Translations under genes and position numbers: made by a program
From: Acidobacteriota bacterium
GTDB taxonomy: Bacteria > Acidobacteriota > Terriglobia > Acidiferrales > UBA7541
Reading direction: 5' to 3'
Length of the DNA stretch: 64,000 nucleotides
Assembly: GCA_003225295.1 (NCBI GenBank)
Contig: QHYZ01000046.1
Coordinates: 176,896-240,895, forward strand
Part shown: piece by piece, positions 1 to 9,135 of the stretch
Numbering within the stretch: position 1 is the first letter of the stretch
How the letters are laid out: the number at the start of each line of letters is the position of its first letter
Notes under the pieces: model-generated
What the model saw: the letters and a program-made list of their open reading frames with translations, nothing else
What the model was told of the DNA's origin: nothing
The model's database searches: none

Positions 1-1
1 A

Positions 2-1258
2 GAATTGGCGCCCTATTACGACAAGGTTGAGGCACTGATCGGAGTAGCGGGAGGGGGAGAAGATGTTTACAACTCGCCCGCCAACAAGAACATTCTTCCG
101 GCGTTTCGCCCACGCTGCGGCGAGTGGCTGATTAAGAAAGGCGCGGCCAAGCTCGGCATCAAGACCGTAGCATTCCCTCTGGCCGTACTCAGTAAGCCCT
201 ATGATAATCGGCTTGCTTGCCACTATTGCGGAGCATGCAACTTTGGGTGCGATACAGCTTCTCGGTTCAGCACGTTGGAAGTGCTTTTTCCCAAGCTTCA
301 AAAAATGAACAACTTTACCCTGCGCACCAATGCTGTGGCGCACCGCGTCTTACTTGACGCTTCAACTGGTAAAGCGCGCGGAGTTTCTTTTGTCGATACC
401 ACCAACAAACTGGAGTACGAGGCGTACGGAAAAACCGTGGTTCTGGGCGCATCCATGGTGGAATCCATCCGGATTCTCTTTAACTCACGCACCCGGGAGT
501 TCCCGCAGGGGCTGGCGAATTCAAGCGGCACACTCGGGCGATATCTCATGGAACATGTGGCCTTCAATGACATTGAGGGATTTTTTCCGCAACTTGCCGG
601 CCAGCCCTCGACCAACGACGATGGACCGGGCGCCAATAGCCTGTACATCCCCCGCTATAACTACGGAAGGAAAAATGACAAGTTTCTGCGGGGCTACCGC
701 TTCACTTTCTATACGGGTTGCGGCATGGGACCCGGGCCAGGATCGCATCTGCCGGGTTTCGGTTCCGCGTACAAGAAGAGAATCAAGGAGCTGTATCCAG
801 CCGCTGTGAGCATTGGTGGGTACGGCGAAGGGCTGCCATTTGACTGGAACTACGTGGAAATTGATCCCGACGGACTGACCGACCGTTACCGGATTCCTCA
901 GGTTCGTTTTCACACCAACGCAGAATACGATCATTCATTTGCCATGCGGGATGAGATGTACGGTCAGATGGAGGAGATCTTGAAGGCCTCCGGCGCGGAG
1001 GTCCTTCCTTACGAGAAGAGGAATCCGTATCCGCTCGGAAGCGTGACCCATGAAGCGGGTGGCGCGCGCATGGGAGACGATCCCAAGACTTCCGTGCTGG
1101 ACCGATGGAATTGTTGCCACGACATCAAGAATTTGCTGGTGGTGGACGCCGCATGTTTCACCTCTCATCCGGAGAAGTCGGTGACGCTCACGATTATGGC
1201 TTTAGCTCTTCGCGCCAGCGAACATTTGGCAGAGGAGATGCGACTCGGGGAAGTGTGA
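2..1258 (+). CDS. GMC-family oxidoreductase, 5' end outside window
   Basis: Flavin-dependent oxidoreductase of the glucose-methanol-choline family, probably oxidising a sugar or alcohol in the cell envelope. The reading frame is open to the first base, so the N-terminal FAD-binding Rossmann motif lies upstream of the window. Visible are a cysteine cluster ([10 protein letters not shown], about residue 75), the family C-terminal segment with [11 protein letters not shown], and the closing [14 protein letters not shown] region, where the active-site His and flavin-contacting residues sit. It ends 48 bases before a PQQ dehydrogenase on the same strand. Such pairings are common in acidobacterial sugar-oxidation loci, so co-transcription is likely. 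The substrate cannot be read from sequence. Confidence 0.88.
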   Translation, partial: ELAPYYDKVEALIGVAGGGEDVYNSPANKNILPAFRPRCGEWLIKKGAAKLGIKTVAFPLAVLSKPYDNRLACHYCGACNFGCDTASRFSTLEVLFPKLQKMNNFTLRTNAVAHRVLLDASTGKARGVSFVDTTNKLEYEAYGKTVVLGASMVESIRILFNSRTREFPQGLANSSGTLGRYLMEHVAFNDIEGFFPQLAGQPSTNDDGPGANSLYIPRYNYGRKNDKFLRGYRFTFYTGCGMGPGPGSHLPGFGSAYKKRIKELYPAAVSIGGYGEGLPFDWNYVEIDPDGLTDRYRIPQVRFHTNAEYDHSFAMRDEMYGQMEEILKASGAEVLPYEKRNPYPLGSVTHEAGGARMGDDPKTSVLDRWNCCHDIKNLLVVDAACFTSHPEKSVTLTIMALALRASEHLAEEMRLGEV

Positions 1259-1306
1259 GAGTTGCCGCCCACTGGTAATCAGAGTGGTGCCCGGGTGCCA
1301 ACAAAA

Positions 1307-3190
1307 ATGTGGACACTGAGCCCAACTGCTGTAAGCCGGATTCTCTTTATACTGGCGCTCTCCCCCGCGGTCTCCGCGCAAGAGTGGCAATCCTACGGTG
1401 GTGACGCTGGCGGAACGCGATCATCACCGCTCAAACAAATCAATCGCCAGAACGTTGGAAGGCTGCGAAGGGCGTGGACGTATCACATGGGAGAGCTGGA
1501 CCGCGAAAACAATGAAACGGGCCGGCATCACGTTGTGCCATTCGAATCCACGCCAATCGTGATTGATGGAGCGCTTTACTTCTCCACTCCTTCCAACCGC
1601 GTGATTGCCCTCGATGCGGAAACGGGAAAGGAAATTTGGCGGTTTGATCCGCAAGCTGGGCGTGCCGGACCTCGCCACTTCTTCCAGCACCGCGGCGTAG
1701 CCTATTGGCATGGTAAGACCGGAGACGACGGTCGAATTTTGTACGGCACTTTCGACGGGCGCTTGATCGCCCTGGATGCGAAAACCGGAAAACCTTGCCG
1801 CGAATTTGGAAAAGACGGCACGGTCGATCTACGTGCAGGAATCGCCGACGCTTATCCTGGTGCGGAGTATGCGGTGACCTCGCCGCCGGCCATCTATCAA
1901 GACCTGGTCATTACCGGAGCGGCGGTCCCTGAATATCCGTCCAAAGGCCCCAGTGGCCAGGTGCGCGCTTTTGACGTTCGCTCGGGAAAACTCGCGTGGA
2001 CCTTTCACACCATTCCCCGACCGGGAGAAGTGGGGCACGAGACTTGGGAGGGAGATGCTTGGAAGGAGCGCACGGGCGCGAACGTTTGGTCGATCATGAG
2101 TGTGGACTTAGAACGCGGTTTGGTTTTTCTCCCCATTGGCTCGGCCTCCTATGATTTCTACGGCGCAGACCGAAAGGGTCTGGACCTGTTCAGCAACTCT
2201 TTGGTGGCGCTTGACGCCGCGAGCGGCCAACTGGTGTGGTACTACCAGATGGTGCATCACGATATTTGGGATTACGATATGCCCGCGCAGCCCGTGCTGA
2301 TAACCGTGCGGCGCGATACCCGGGATATTTCTGCGATTGCGCAGCTGACTAAGATGGGATTTGTGTTTATCCTCGACCGACTTACAGGAAAACCGCTATT
2401 CCCGGTGGAGGAGCGCCTGGTTCCCAGCAGCGACGTGCCCAGCGAAGCCGCCTGGCCGACGCAGCCATCTCCGGTGAAGCCTCCGCCTCTTGTTCGACAG
2501 TCATTCAGCGAAGGCGACCTCAGCACAGTTACACCGGAATCCCACCGTTATTGCGCTCAACTATTTCATTCGCTCGAGAGCCACGGGATGTACACACCCT
2601 ATGGTCGCAAGTTGACATTAGTGGTACCCGGCACATTGGGCGGAGCGAACTGGTCGGGCGCTTCCTTTGACCGTGCTTCCGGCTACCTGTTTGTTAACGC
2701 GAATGAGGTGGGCGCCGTTGGAGCAATGGAACCGCAGGCCGCTGACGCACCAGTGCGATACCGGCGAGCTTCGAAAGACGGGGAGTATGCCCGCTTCTGG
2801 GACCAGCACCAATGGCCATGCCAAAAGCCCCCTTGGGGAACCCTCAACGCCGTGGACGTGAACAAGGGAGAGATCGTCTGGAAGGTGCCCATTGGAGTTG
2901 TAGACGGGCTGAAGACGACAACGGGCACGCCCAACCTTGGCGGCTCGATTGTGACCGACGGTGGAGTGGTGTTTATCGGGGCGACGACAGATAGCCGTTT
3001 TCGCGCATTCGATGCGCGGACCGGGGAGCAATTATGGGTCGGCGACCTGGAGGCCAGCGCGTACGCCACTCCAATGACTTACATGGGCAAGAAGACCGGC
3101 AAGCAGTTCGTTGTGATTGCCGCTGGGGGAGGCGGTTATTTCATCGGGAAGGTATCCGATGTGCTGGTGGCATTTGCGCTACCGGATTAG
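1307..3190 (+). CDS. Soluble PQQ-dependent dehydrogenase (quinoprotein glucose dehydrogenase type)
   Basis: Periplasmic quinoprotein predicted to oxidise an alcohol or aldose using pyrroloquinoline quinone. After a signal peptide (MWTLSPTAVSRILFILALSP, cleavage near AVSA/QEW) comes the family opening WQSYGGDAGGTRSSPLKQI and repeated propeller-blade motifs (ALDAETGKEIW, ALDAASGQLVW, FDARTGEQLW). HHDIWDYDMP is a conserved PQQ-DH segment. The membrane helices of classical membrane glucose dehydrogenase are absent, so it is probably soluble. ATG 1307 was chosen because it begins the signal peptide. An in-frame TTG at 1262 would add 15 polar residues. It follows the GMC oxidoreductase and precedes secreted carbohydrate-active proteins. 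No PQQ biosynthesis gene lies in the window. Confidence 0.9.
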   Translation: MWTLSPTAVSRILFILALSPAVSAQEWQSYGGDAGGTRSSPLKQINRQNVGRLRRAWTYHMGELDRENNETGRHHVVPFESTPIVIDGALYFSTPSNRVIALDAETGKEIWRFDPQAGRAGPRHFFQHRGVAYWHGKTGDDGRILYGTFDGRLIALDAKTGKPCREFGKDGTVDLRAGIADAYPGAEYAVTSPPAIYQDLVITGAAVPEYPSKGPSGQVRAFDVRSGKLAWTFHTIPRPGEVGHETWEGDAWKERTGANVWSIMSVDLERGLVFLPIGSASYDFYGADRKGLDLFSNSLVALDAASGQLVWYYQMVHHDIWDYDMPAQPVLITVRRDTRDISAIAQLTKMGFVFILDRLTGKPLFPVEERLVPSSDVPSEAAWPTQPSPVKPPPLVRQSFSEGDLSTVTPESHRYCAQLFHSLESHGMYTPYGRKLTLVVPGTLGGANWSGASFDRASGYLFVNANEVGAVGAMEPQAADAPVRYRRASKDGEYARFWDQHQWPCQKPPWGTLNAVDVNKGEIVWKVPIGVVDGLKTTTGTPNLGGSIVTDGGVVFIGATTDSRFRAFDARTGEQLWVGDLEASAYATPMTYMGKKTGKQFVVIAAGGGGYFIGKVSDVLVAFALPD

Positions 3191-3275
3191 TCGAACCCGG
3201 CAAGCGTAATTTGAAGTACGTTTTTCGCGCCAGGCAGCATTGCCGAACGGCTAGCTGGGAACGGAGAACTCCAAG

Positions 3276-4727
3276 ATGTTGCGGTCACCAAAATTATCCA
3301 GCAGGTGCGCTCGATTGATGATGGGGAATTGTTGCTTTGCAACGCTTGTGCTACTGGCGAGCCTGTACCAAGGTTTTGCGCAGTCAAATGTGGTTGTGAT
3401 TCGCCCGAGAGAAATCCACGACGTATTGGTAAATCCAGGAATGGGCATTACCACGTTTCAAAGATTCAACGGGCAAGAGCCAAATGCTCCTTTGAAGTGG
3501 TCCGAAGTCGGGCCAGTTACGAAGCTGGGGCAAGCGCCCACGAAGCCGGATTTTCCGGAGGCCTCTATCTCGTATTGCCGCTGGTACTGGAACGTCCTTG
3601 AGACGGAGCCTGGAAAGTTTCATTGGGAAATTGTGGATCTCGCATTGGAGGAGGCCAGAACGCATGGACAAAGTCTTGCTATTCGCCTGATGCCATATTC
3701 CAACCAGGATCCGCTCCCGGGTTGGTATCGGAACTCGGGCGCGCGGCGTGCCAACAAACCGACAGACAAGGACGGAGAGATCTGGCAGCCGGATTTTAGC
3801 GATCCGCTATTTCTCAAGCACTGGGGTGAACTCGTTCTAGAGGCTGGAAAACGATACGACGGGAATCCGTATTTGGAGAGCGTAGATATCTCGTCGGTGG
3901 GGTATTGGGGAGAGGGTTGGAGCCCCTATATGCCCCCATTCCCCTATCAAAAGGAGCTAATCGATATATGGCTGAATGCTTTTCAGCGCACGCCGTTGCT
4001 GATGAATTTTGACGAGCAACAGGCGCTCACCTATGGCACGGAACATGGCGCGGGATGGAGGCTGGATTGTCTGGGGGACATGCGGACCAGTTCCACTAGT
4101 CCCTACTTTCCTGCAGAGATGCTGGAGATCTACCCACAGCAAGTGGTGCGCGCGGGAATTCAGGACGTTTGGCAACACAAACCAGTCTCACTGGAAGTTT
4201 GTTTCACGGTTGCCGGCTGGAAGGAGAGGGGCTACGACGTTGACTACATTCTCGATCAAGCGCTGCGCTGGCATGTGAGCTCGGTGAACATAAAATCCGC
4301 ACCGATTCCGTCTGACTGGAAGAGTCAATTCGAGAGCTTTCAGAAGAAGATGGGCTACCGTTTTATTTTGCGGCGCCTGGAATATCCGAAGACGGTTGGC
4401 GCCGGCTCGATGATGCCGATTCATATGTGGTGGCTGAACGCGGGAGTCGCTCCCATTTACAGAGAGTTTTCGCTGGCCGTTGAACTAAGATCTTCCAAGA
4501 CCACGACCGTCATTCCCATACCAGTGGACATTCGAAAATGGCTTCCCGGAGACGCGGTATTCGACGGCACGTTGTATGTTCCGGAAAATTTGGCAGCAGG
4601 CAGTTACGATTTCCGCGTTGCGATGCTGGATCGAAGAACCGAGCAACCGGCCATTCGCCTCGCCATTGAGGGCCGTCAAGACGACGGCTGGTATAACATG
4701 GGTTCAGTCACGGTAAAAACACAGTGA
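3276..4727 (+). CDS. Secreted DUF4832-domain protein, glycoside-hydrolase-like
   Basis: Exported protein of 483 residues. A signal peptide (hydrophobic CCFATLVLLASLYQGFAQ) is followed by a TIM-barrel-like part opening with VNPGMGITTFQ, and by a C-terminal DUF4832-like module (MPIHMWWLNAGVAPIY through LAAGSYDFRVAML). Proteins with this layout are usually annotated as hypothetical or glycosidase-like. The fold suggests carbohydrate binding or cleavage, but the substrate is unknown. A GGAG stands about 8 bases before ATG 3276. Its stop overlaps a possible GTG of the next frame (4724), although the downstream hydrolase more likely starts at 4802. Its place in a run of secreted proteins supports extracellular polysaccharide processing. 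Confidence 0.75.
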   Translation: MLRSPKLSSRCARLMMGNCCFATLVLLASLYQGFAQSNVVVIRPREIHDVLVNPGMGITTFQRFNGQEPNAPLKWSEVGPVTKLGQAPTKPDFPEASISYCRWYWNVLETEPGKFHWEIVDLALEEARTHGQSLAIRLMPYSNQDPLPGWYRNSGARRANKPTDKDGEIWQPDFSDPLFLKHWGELVLEAGKRYDGNPYLESVDISSVGYWGEGWSPYMPPFPYQKELIDIWLNAFQRTPLLMNFDEQQALTYGTEHGAGWRLDCLGDMRTSSTSPYFPAEMLEIYPQQVVRAGIQDVWQHKPVSLEVCFTVAGWKERGYDVDYILDQALRWHVSSVNIKSAPIPSDWKSQFESFQKKMGYRFILRRLEYPKTVGAGSMMPIHMWWLNAGVAPIYREFSLAVELRSSKTTTVIPIPVDIRKWLPGDAVFDGTLYVPENLAAGSYDFRVAMLDRRTEQPAIRLAIEGRQDDGWYNMGSVTVKTQ

Positions 4728-4801
4728 GTCATTTTACGGTGCGGTGCGGATGCGAAACAGGGCGGCCGGTTGGGGGCCCCAGACAGCTGCAAAGAGGCAG
4801 G

Positions 4802-6835
4802 ATGATCCGGCCATGCGTCATGGCGGTGCTGGCTGGAGCGATTGCTGTGTGCGCGCTAGCCGCGGACGATGCACCCCCACCCGAAGCTTTCCGTGTCCGC
4901 GAACAGCCTTTGTCGCCGGGGCCACGAATAACACCTTTCTTGCAATATCAGGCGGAGCAAGCGTGGCGCGAGGACAACGATCGCCAAAGAGCCTGGGACG
5001 GCATCCATAACGAGAGAGAATTGCTTAGGACGCAAGACCAAGCGCGAAGAAAGCTTCTGCAAATGATCGGCGGCTTGCCGGCGGCAAAAACGGATCTGCA
5101 GGCGCGCGTCACCGGCAGGATTGAGATGGATGGGTTCTCTGTTGAAAAACTGATCTTCCAGAGTTTGCCAGGTGTCTATGTCACCGCGCTCCTATACGTG
5201 CCGGCTGATCACTCCAAGAAACATCCCGCTGTGCTGGTGCCTGCGGGTCATGCAGCCGATGGAAAATTCCACTATCAGTCGTTGAGTCAAAGGCTAGTGG
5301 GGCGGGGGTATGTCGTCATTTCCTGGGATCCCGTGGGGCAGGGGGAACGCAGCCAGTTCTGGGATTTGGCGGCAGGTAAGAGTCGCTATAACTTGGTTTG
5401 CGGCGAACACGCGGCAATGGGGAACCTGGCCTATCTGGCCGGGGCGAATCTTGCCAGATGGGAGATATGGGATGGTATCCGCGCGGTGGATTATCTGCTC
5501 ACACGCCCTGAAGTTGACAGCCAGCGAATCAGCATTACCGGCACAAGCGGCGGCGGGTTTCAGGCTACTTTGATTGCCGCTCTCGATGAGCGCATCAAGG
5601 TGGCCGTGCCTTCGTGCTATATCAGCGCGTTGCCCATGAGGATGTATAACCGCATTTTTGCCGACCCCGACAGCGATCCCGAGCAAGATTTGTCTGGCAT
5701 GATTTCCAATGGGGTGGACCATCCCGGACTGCTGCTGATGATCTATCCGCGGCCGGTGATGGTGGCCGCGGCAGTACTCGATTTTTTCCCCATTGAAGGC
5801 ACGCGCAAGACTGTCCGCGAAGTGCGCAGCCTGTACGAGCGTTTCGACCGCGGAGAGCGGATTGCGCTGGTTGAAGGCTATCACGGGCATCAATTTTCAT
5901 CGGAGAATCAGGAAGCCGCGCTCGACTTTCTCGACCGCTTCAATCAAATGCCAGTTCGACATGGACTTCCTGCGGTTAAGGAACTCGCTGATAAAGCTTT
6001 GCTGTGCACTCGAACAGGCCAGGTTGCGCTCGACTACCGCGATGCAAAATCTCTGATGGAGGTAATCCGAGAGTTTTACGAGGAACACAGAACCGCACCG
6101 GGGCACCACCTTCTGAAGGAGTATTACGGTGACAAATACGGCGGAGTGAAACAGTGGCAGGTAAGCGAATATTCCGGCGCCACGGCCGTGCCGGGGCAGA
6201 TTACCTGGGAAGACGTGGGGAGCTCAGAAGCAGCCGGCGTGTCGATTGACCGGTATCTACTGCGTCACAGCAAACTGCTCGAAATGCCTTTGCTGCACAT
6301 TCATAAGTCCGCCGCCGGTAAACGAACAGTTCTCTTGTGGTTCCGCGAAGGCGGCAAAGCGACGGCGGCAGACTGGCCTGACATCAAGAAATATGTGGAG
6401 CAGGGCTACGATGTTGTCTCGTTTGATTTCCGCGGCCTCGGCGAGACGCGCATGCCATACACAGCGGTCTCTCCGGATGATCCGACCTTGGGTGCCTTGG
6501 ATTTTGATCATGCTTATGTCAATTCCATTTCAGGCGTGTTGGCCAATCATGTATACAACTCTCTGTTGACCGGCAGGCCGTATTTTCTGCAAATGATCGA
6601 GGACGCAGAAATCGCCGGTCGATTCGCCCGTGAGAAGCTGGGCGCCAAAGGAGTAGCTGTAACCGCCCCAGATGGTGGGTACACGCTCGCGAGCGCCATT
6701 GCCGAGACGCTGCCCCGCATTGAGCTCTTGCCCCAGCCAGACGCGAAAGTCTTGAAATGGTCTGAAATCGTGGAGCAGAAACAGGAGATTTGGCCAATAC
6801 AGTATCTACTGCCATCGGGAGCCTATATTCATTAG
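4802..6835 (+). CDS. Secreted tandem alpha/beta hydrolase, acetyl-xylan-esterase-like
   Basis: Exported esterase-like protein of 677 residues with two alpha/beta-hydrolase units. The first has an acetyl-xylan-esterase-type core with nucleophile elbow GTSGGG (Ser near residue 249), preceding WDPVGQGERS, and a plausible catalytic His in EGYHGHQFS. The second (about residues 470-677; VSFDFRGLGETRMPY) has TAPDGGY where an elbow should be, so it looks non-catalytic. ATG 4802 was chosen over GTG 4724 because AGAGGCAGG lies just upstream and the product begins with a signal peptide (MAVLAGAIAVCALAADD). Deacetylation of a polysaccharide is a reasonable but unproven role. Confidence 0.8.
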   Translation: MIRPCVMAVLAGAIAVCALAADDAPPPEAFRVREQPLSPGPRITPFLQYQAEQAWREDNDRQRAWDGIHNERELLRTQDQARRKLLQMIGGLPAAKTDLQARVTGRIEMDGFSVEKLIFQSLPGVYVTALLYVPADHSKKHPAVLVPAGHAADGKFHYQSLSQRLVGRGYVVISWDPVGQGERSQFWDLAAGKSRYNLVCGEHAAMGNLAYLAGANLARWEIWDGIRAVDYLLTRPEVDSQRISITGTSGGGFQATLIAALDERIKVAVPSCYISALPMRMYNRIFADPDSDPEQDLSGMISNGVDHPGLLLMIYPRPVMVAAAVLDFFPIEGTRKTVREVRSLYERFDRGERIALVEGYHGHQFSSENQEAALDFLDRFNQMPVRHGLPAVKELADKALLCTRTGQVALDYRDAKSLMEVIREFYEEHRTAPGHHLLKEYYGDKYGGVKQWQVSEYSGATAVPGQITWEDVGSSEAAGVSIDRYLLRHSKLLEMPLLHIHKSAAGKRTVLLWFREGGKATAADWPDIKKYVEQGYDVVSFDFRGLGETRMPYTAVSPDDPTLGALDFDHAYVNSISGVLANHVYNSLLTGRPYFLQMIEDAEIAGRFAREKLGAKGVAVTAPDGGYTLASAIAETLPRIELLPQPDAKVLKWSEIVEQKQEIWPIQYLLPSGAYIH

Positions 6836-6899
6836 GCTTACTGCTTTGTCCGGCGTCCTTGGTACCACTTACGGCCAGTCGATTGTCGGAAGGTCAGAA

Positions 6900-7661
6900 C
6901 TAATTCACCAGCCGTAAGATTCCAAACCGAGTTGGCACGTGAAATGTTTTCCCTTCAGGAATGATGCTCCAGGCCAGAAACTTACGGTGATCATCACCGC
7001 CCTTTCCTGCTGCCCGAAAGAAATTCGCTCGCCATTGAGCACCCGGATGAATCGCGCTGATATTCATCGACGAGATCGGTATGCGCATTTCCGCGGTCCA
7101 AATGTGATTCTGGGCGTCGATGCGGGTGGCGTGCTCAAAGCCTGAATTCCAAGACGCATCATTAAAAGGCTCTTTGGTCTTATCGATTTCAAGGTCTATC
7201 CACTGGTTATTGGGGGCTATCTCAAACTCGTAGTAGTGATTCACTCGCTCTGGCTGAGGGTTCAGGAAAACTTCGGCCACGTCGCGATCCCAAAGCTGCC
7301 ATCGTTCAACGGCCGCGTCTTCTCCTTGATACACATTCAGCGAGTCGTAGCGGCACCAGAAGAAAAAGTAAACATGAGTTTCGGTCCAAACGGATGCAAC
7401 CTGAGTGGGAATGTCCGGGTAGTGGGGCTTGCCCGAAGCGTCGTTGTCAAATTCCACCGATTTGGCCTGCCGCCAGGAAGGCTTAGTAGCATCGCCATCC
7501 GCCACGAAATCCACAGGCGATCGTTTGGCCTGGAGTTCTGCGTCACTGGTATAGGCTTGCTGCCCTATCGTAGCGATCTGGCCGGTACTCGAAAAGGGAA
7601 GCAAAGTGAACGCTGCCCCGGCAAGAGCACCAATCAAAACCGCCATTTTCCAATTAACCAT
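6900..7661 (-). CDS. Secreted carbohydrate-binding family 9-like protein
   Basis: Exported protein of 253 residues on the opposite strand to its neighbours. It has a signal peptide (MAVLIGALAGAAFTLLPFSS) and a single DOMON/CBM9-like beta-sandwich, recognised by WTETHVYFFFWCRYDSLNVY, WDRDVAEVFLNPQPE, YYEFEIAPNNQWID and TAEMRIPISSMN. The family binds sugars or haem-like ligands in xylanases and dehydrogenases. As a stand-alone unit it probably captures oligosaccharide at the cell surface. It is convergent with the esterase upstream and divergent from the amidohydrolase at 7846. No catalytic motif is visible. Confidence 0.8.
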   Translation of the reverse strand: MVNWKMAVLIGALAGAAFTLLPFSSTGQIATIGQQAYTSDAELQAKRSPVDFVADGDATKPSWRQAKSVEFDNDASGKPHYPDIPTQVASVWTETHVYFFFWCRYDSLNVYQGEDAAVERWQLWDRDVAEVFLNPQPERVNHYYEFEIAPNNQWIDLEIDKTKEPFNDASWNSGFEHATRIDAQNHIWTAEMRIPISSMNISAIHPGAQWRANFFRAAGKGGDDHRKFLAWSIIPEGKTFHVPTRFGILRLVN

Positions 7662-7845
7662 CAGCGCGTCCCTGGGTTCTCGGCCGGCTCGCTCTGTTCA
7701 AGGTCGAGGTGCATCGTGGACGTTGGCATTCACCTTTAGGGAAGCCGAACCCCCGAGAGTTATCCCACTTTGACAAGGGAAAGTAAACGATATAGAAGAA
7801 GTCGCATGAAAACGGGAATCCCTAGATTTGAAGACGGGAGGATTC

Positions 7846-9048
7846 ATGAGTGGAATGGGCCGGAGACGCTGGTTGGAAAGCATGGGGATGTCTTTCTTTG
7901 CAGGCAGATTACCGATAAGGTCGTCGCCAGTCGCTCCGGAGGGAGCGGGAAAACCACTGCAGCTCGCGGACTTCCAACCGCGCAGCATGCTACACGTCCC
8001 GGAGACAAAGGTGCTTCGCTCACGACATCCAGTCATAGATATTCATACGCATCTGTCGTTCACCGCGAAGTCAGCCAACGGAGTAGGCCTAGGAGAGGCG
8101 ATGGAATATCCCGCCCCTGTCGAGGAGCTGCTGCCGCTGATGGATCGAAAGAACATCCGTGTGATGGTCAACCTGACCGGCGGAGTTGGCAAAGGACTAG
8201 AGCAGACCATTCGAAAGTTTCAGCAGCCATATCCGGAACGCTTCGTAACCTTCACGGAACCGTGGTGGGAACGCAGCAATCAACTCGGATATAGCAAATT
8301 TCAAGCCGATGAGATTGTTCGGGCGCAACAGGCAGGCGCGCGCGGACTCAAGATTCTGAAGACGCTGGGTCTTTATTTGCGGGAGGAGATCTCGAAAGGC
8401 CCATTGGTAAGAATTGACGATCCACGCTTCGACGCCATGTGGGAAACATGCGGATCACTGGGGATGCCGGTAGCGATTCACGTTTCGGATCCGGAGGCGT
8501 TCTTCCTTCCCATCGATCGTTTCAATGAGCGCTTCGAGGAATTGAATAAGCATCCTGATTGGTCCTTTCACGGCGGCGATTTTCCCAGCAACGCGGAATT
8601 GCTGGAGGCACGTAACCGCGTTTTGGCTCGCCACCCCAAGACCCAATTCATTGTGCTTCATGTGGGCAATGACGCTGAGAATCTTCCCTACGTCGGCGAA
8701 TGTCTGGACCGCTTCCCCAATATGCATGTGGAACTTGGTGCGCGGATTGGGGAGTTAGGACGCCAGCCACGGATGGCCAAAAAGCTCTTCGAGAAATATC
8801 AGGATCGAATTCTCTTTGGAACGGATGCCGTTCCCCATGGTAGCGACACGCCTCAGCAAATCTGCAACGACGAGCTGTACGAGATTTACTACCGCTTTCT
8901 GGAAACCGAAGACGAATACTTCGATTATGCGCCCGCACCGGTCCCCCCGCAGGGGCGCTGGCGGATCTACGGCCTCGGTTTACCCGACGGCATACTCAAG
9001 AAAGTTTATTTCGAAAATGCTGCCCGACTTTTGCGATTCAAGACCTAG
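7846..9048 (+). CDS. Exported amidohydrolase (amidohydrolase-2 family)
   Basis: Metal-dependent TIM-barrel hydrolase or decarboxylase of 400 residues. The HxH metal site is IDIHTH. Later metal ligands fit AIHVSD, LHVGND and the Asp in FGTDAVPHG. The N-terminus MSGMGRRRWLESMGMSFFAG looks like a twin-arginine signal, so export in a folded state is likely. ATG 7846 was chosen because GGGAGG lies 5-6 bases upstream, and a longer TTG start (7828) would bury the signal. It sits between a sugar-binding protein and an Asp-box protein. The substrate could be a lactone, amide or aromatic acid; nothing in the sequence decides. Confidence 0.85.
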   Translation: MSGMGRRRWLESMGMSFFAGRLPIRSSPVAPEGAGKPLQLADFQPRSMLHVPETKVLRSRHPVIDIHTHLSFTAKSANGVGLGEAMEYPAPVEELLPLMDRKNIRVMVNLTGGVGKGLEQTIRKFQQPYPERFVTFTEPWWERSNQLGYSKFQADEIVRAQQAGARGLKILKTLGLYLREEISKGPLVRIDDPRFDAMWETCGSLGMPVAIHVSDPEAFFLPIDRFNERFEELNKHPDWSFHGGDFPSNAELLEARNRVLARHPKTQFIVLHVGNDAENLPYVGECLDRFPNMHVELGARIGELGRQPRMAKKLFEKYQDRILFGTDAVPHGSDTPQQICNDELYEIYYRFLETEDEYFDYAPAPVPPQGRWRIYGLGLPDGILKKVYFENAARLLRFKT

Positions 9049-9090
9049 CGGTTCTTCAAGGGGATTGACAAAGCAAGTAGTTTCTGCCAA

Positions 9091-9120
9091 AAAAGAAACC
9101 GAAACAATGATAACGAAAGT
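9091..9120. promoter_or_regulatory. Candidate DeoR/AgaR-type operator upstream of propeller-agaS pair
   Basis: The minus strand contains ACTTTCGTTATC and TTGTTTCGGTTTC in tandem, GAAA/TTTC-phased boxes resembling the published E. coli AgaR consensus (TTTCRTTTYRTTT core). A DeoR regulator is encoded at 15998-16783 and a better box lies beside it. The match is by eye and imperfect. Confidence 0.35.
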
Positions 9121-9135
9121 AAAGGAAAGAAATAG

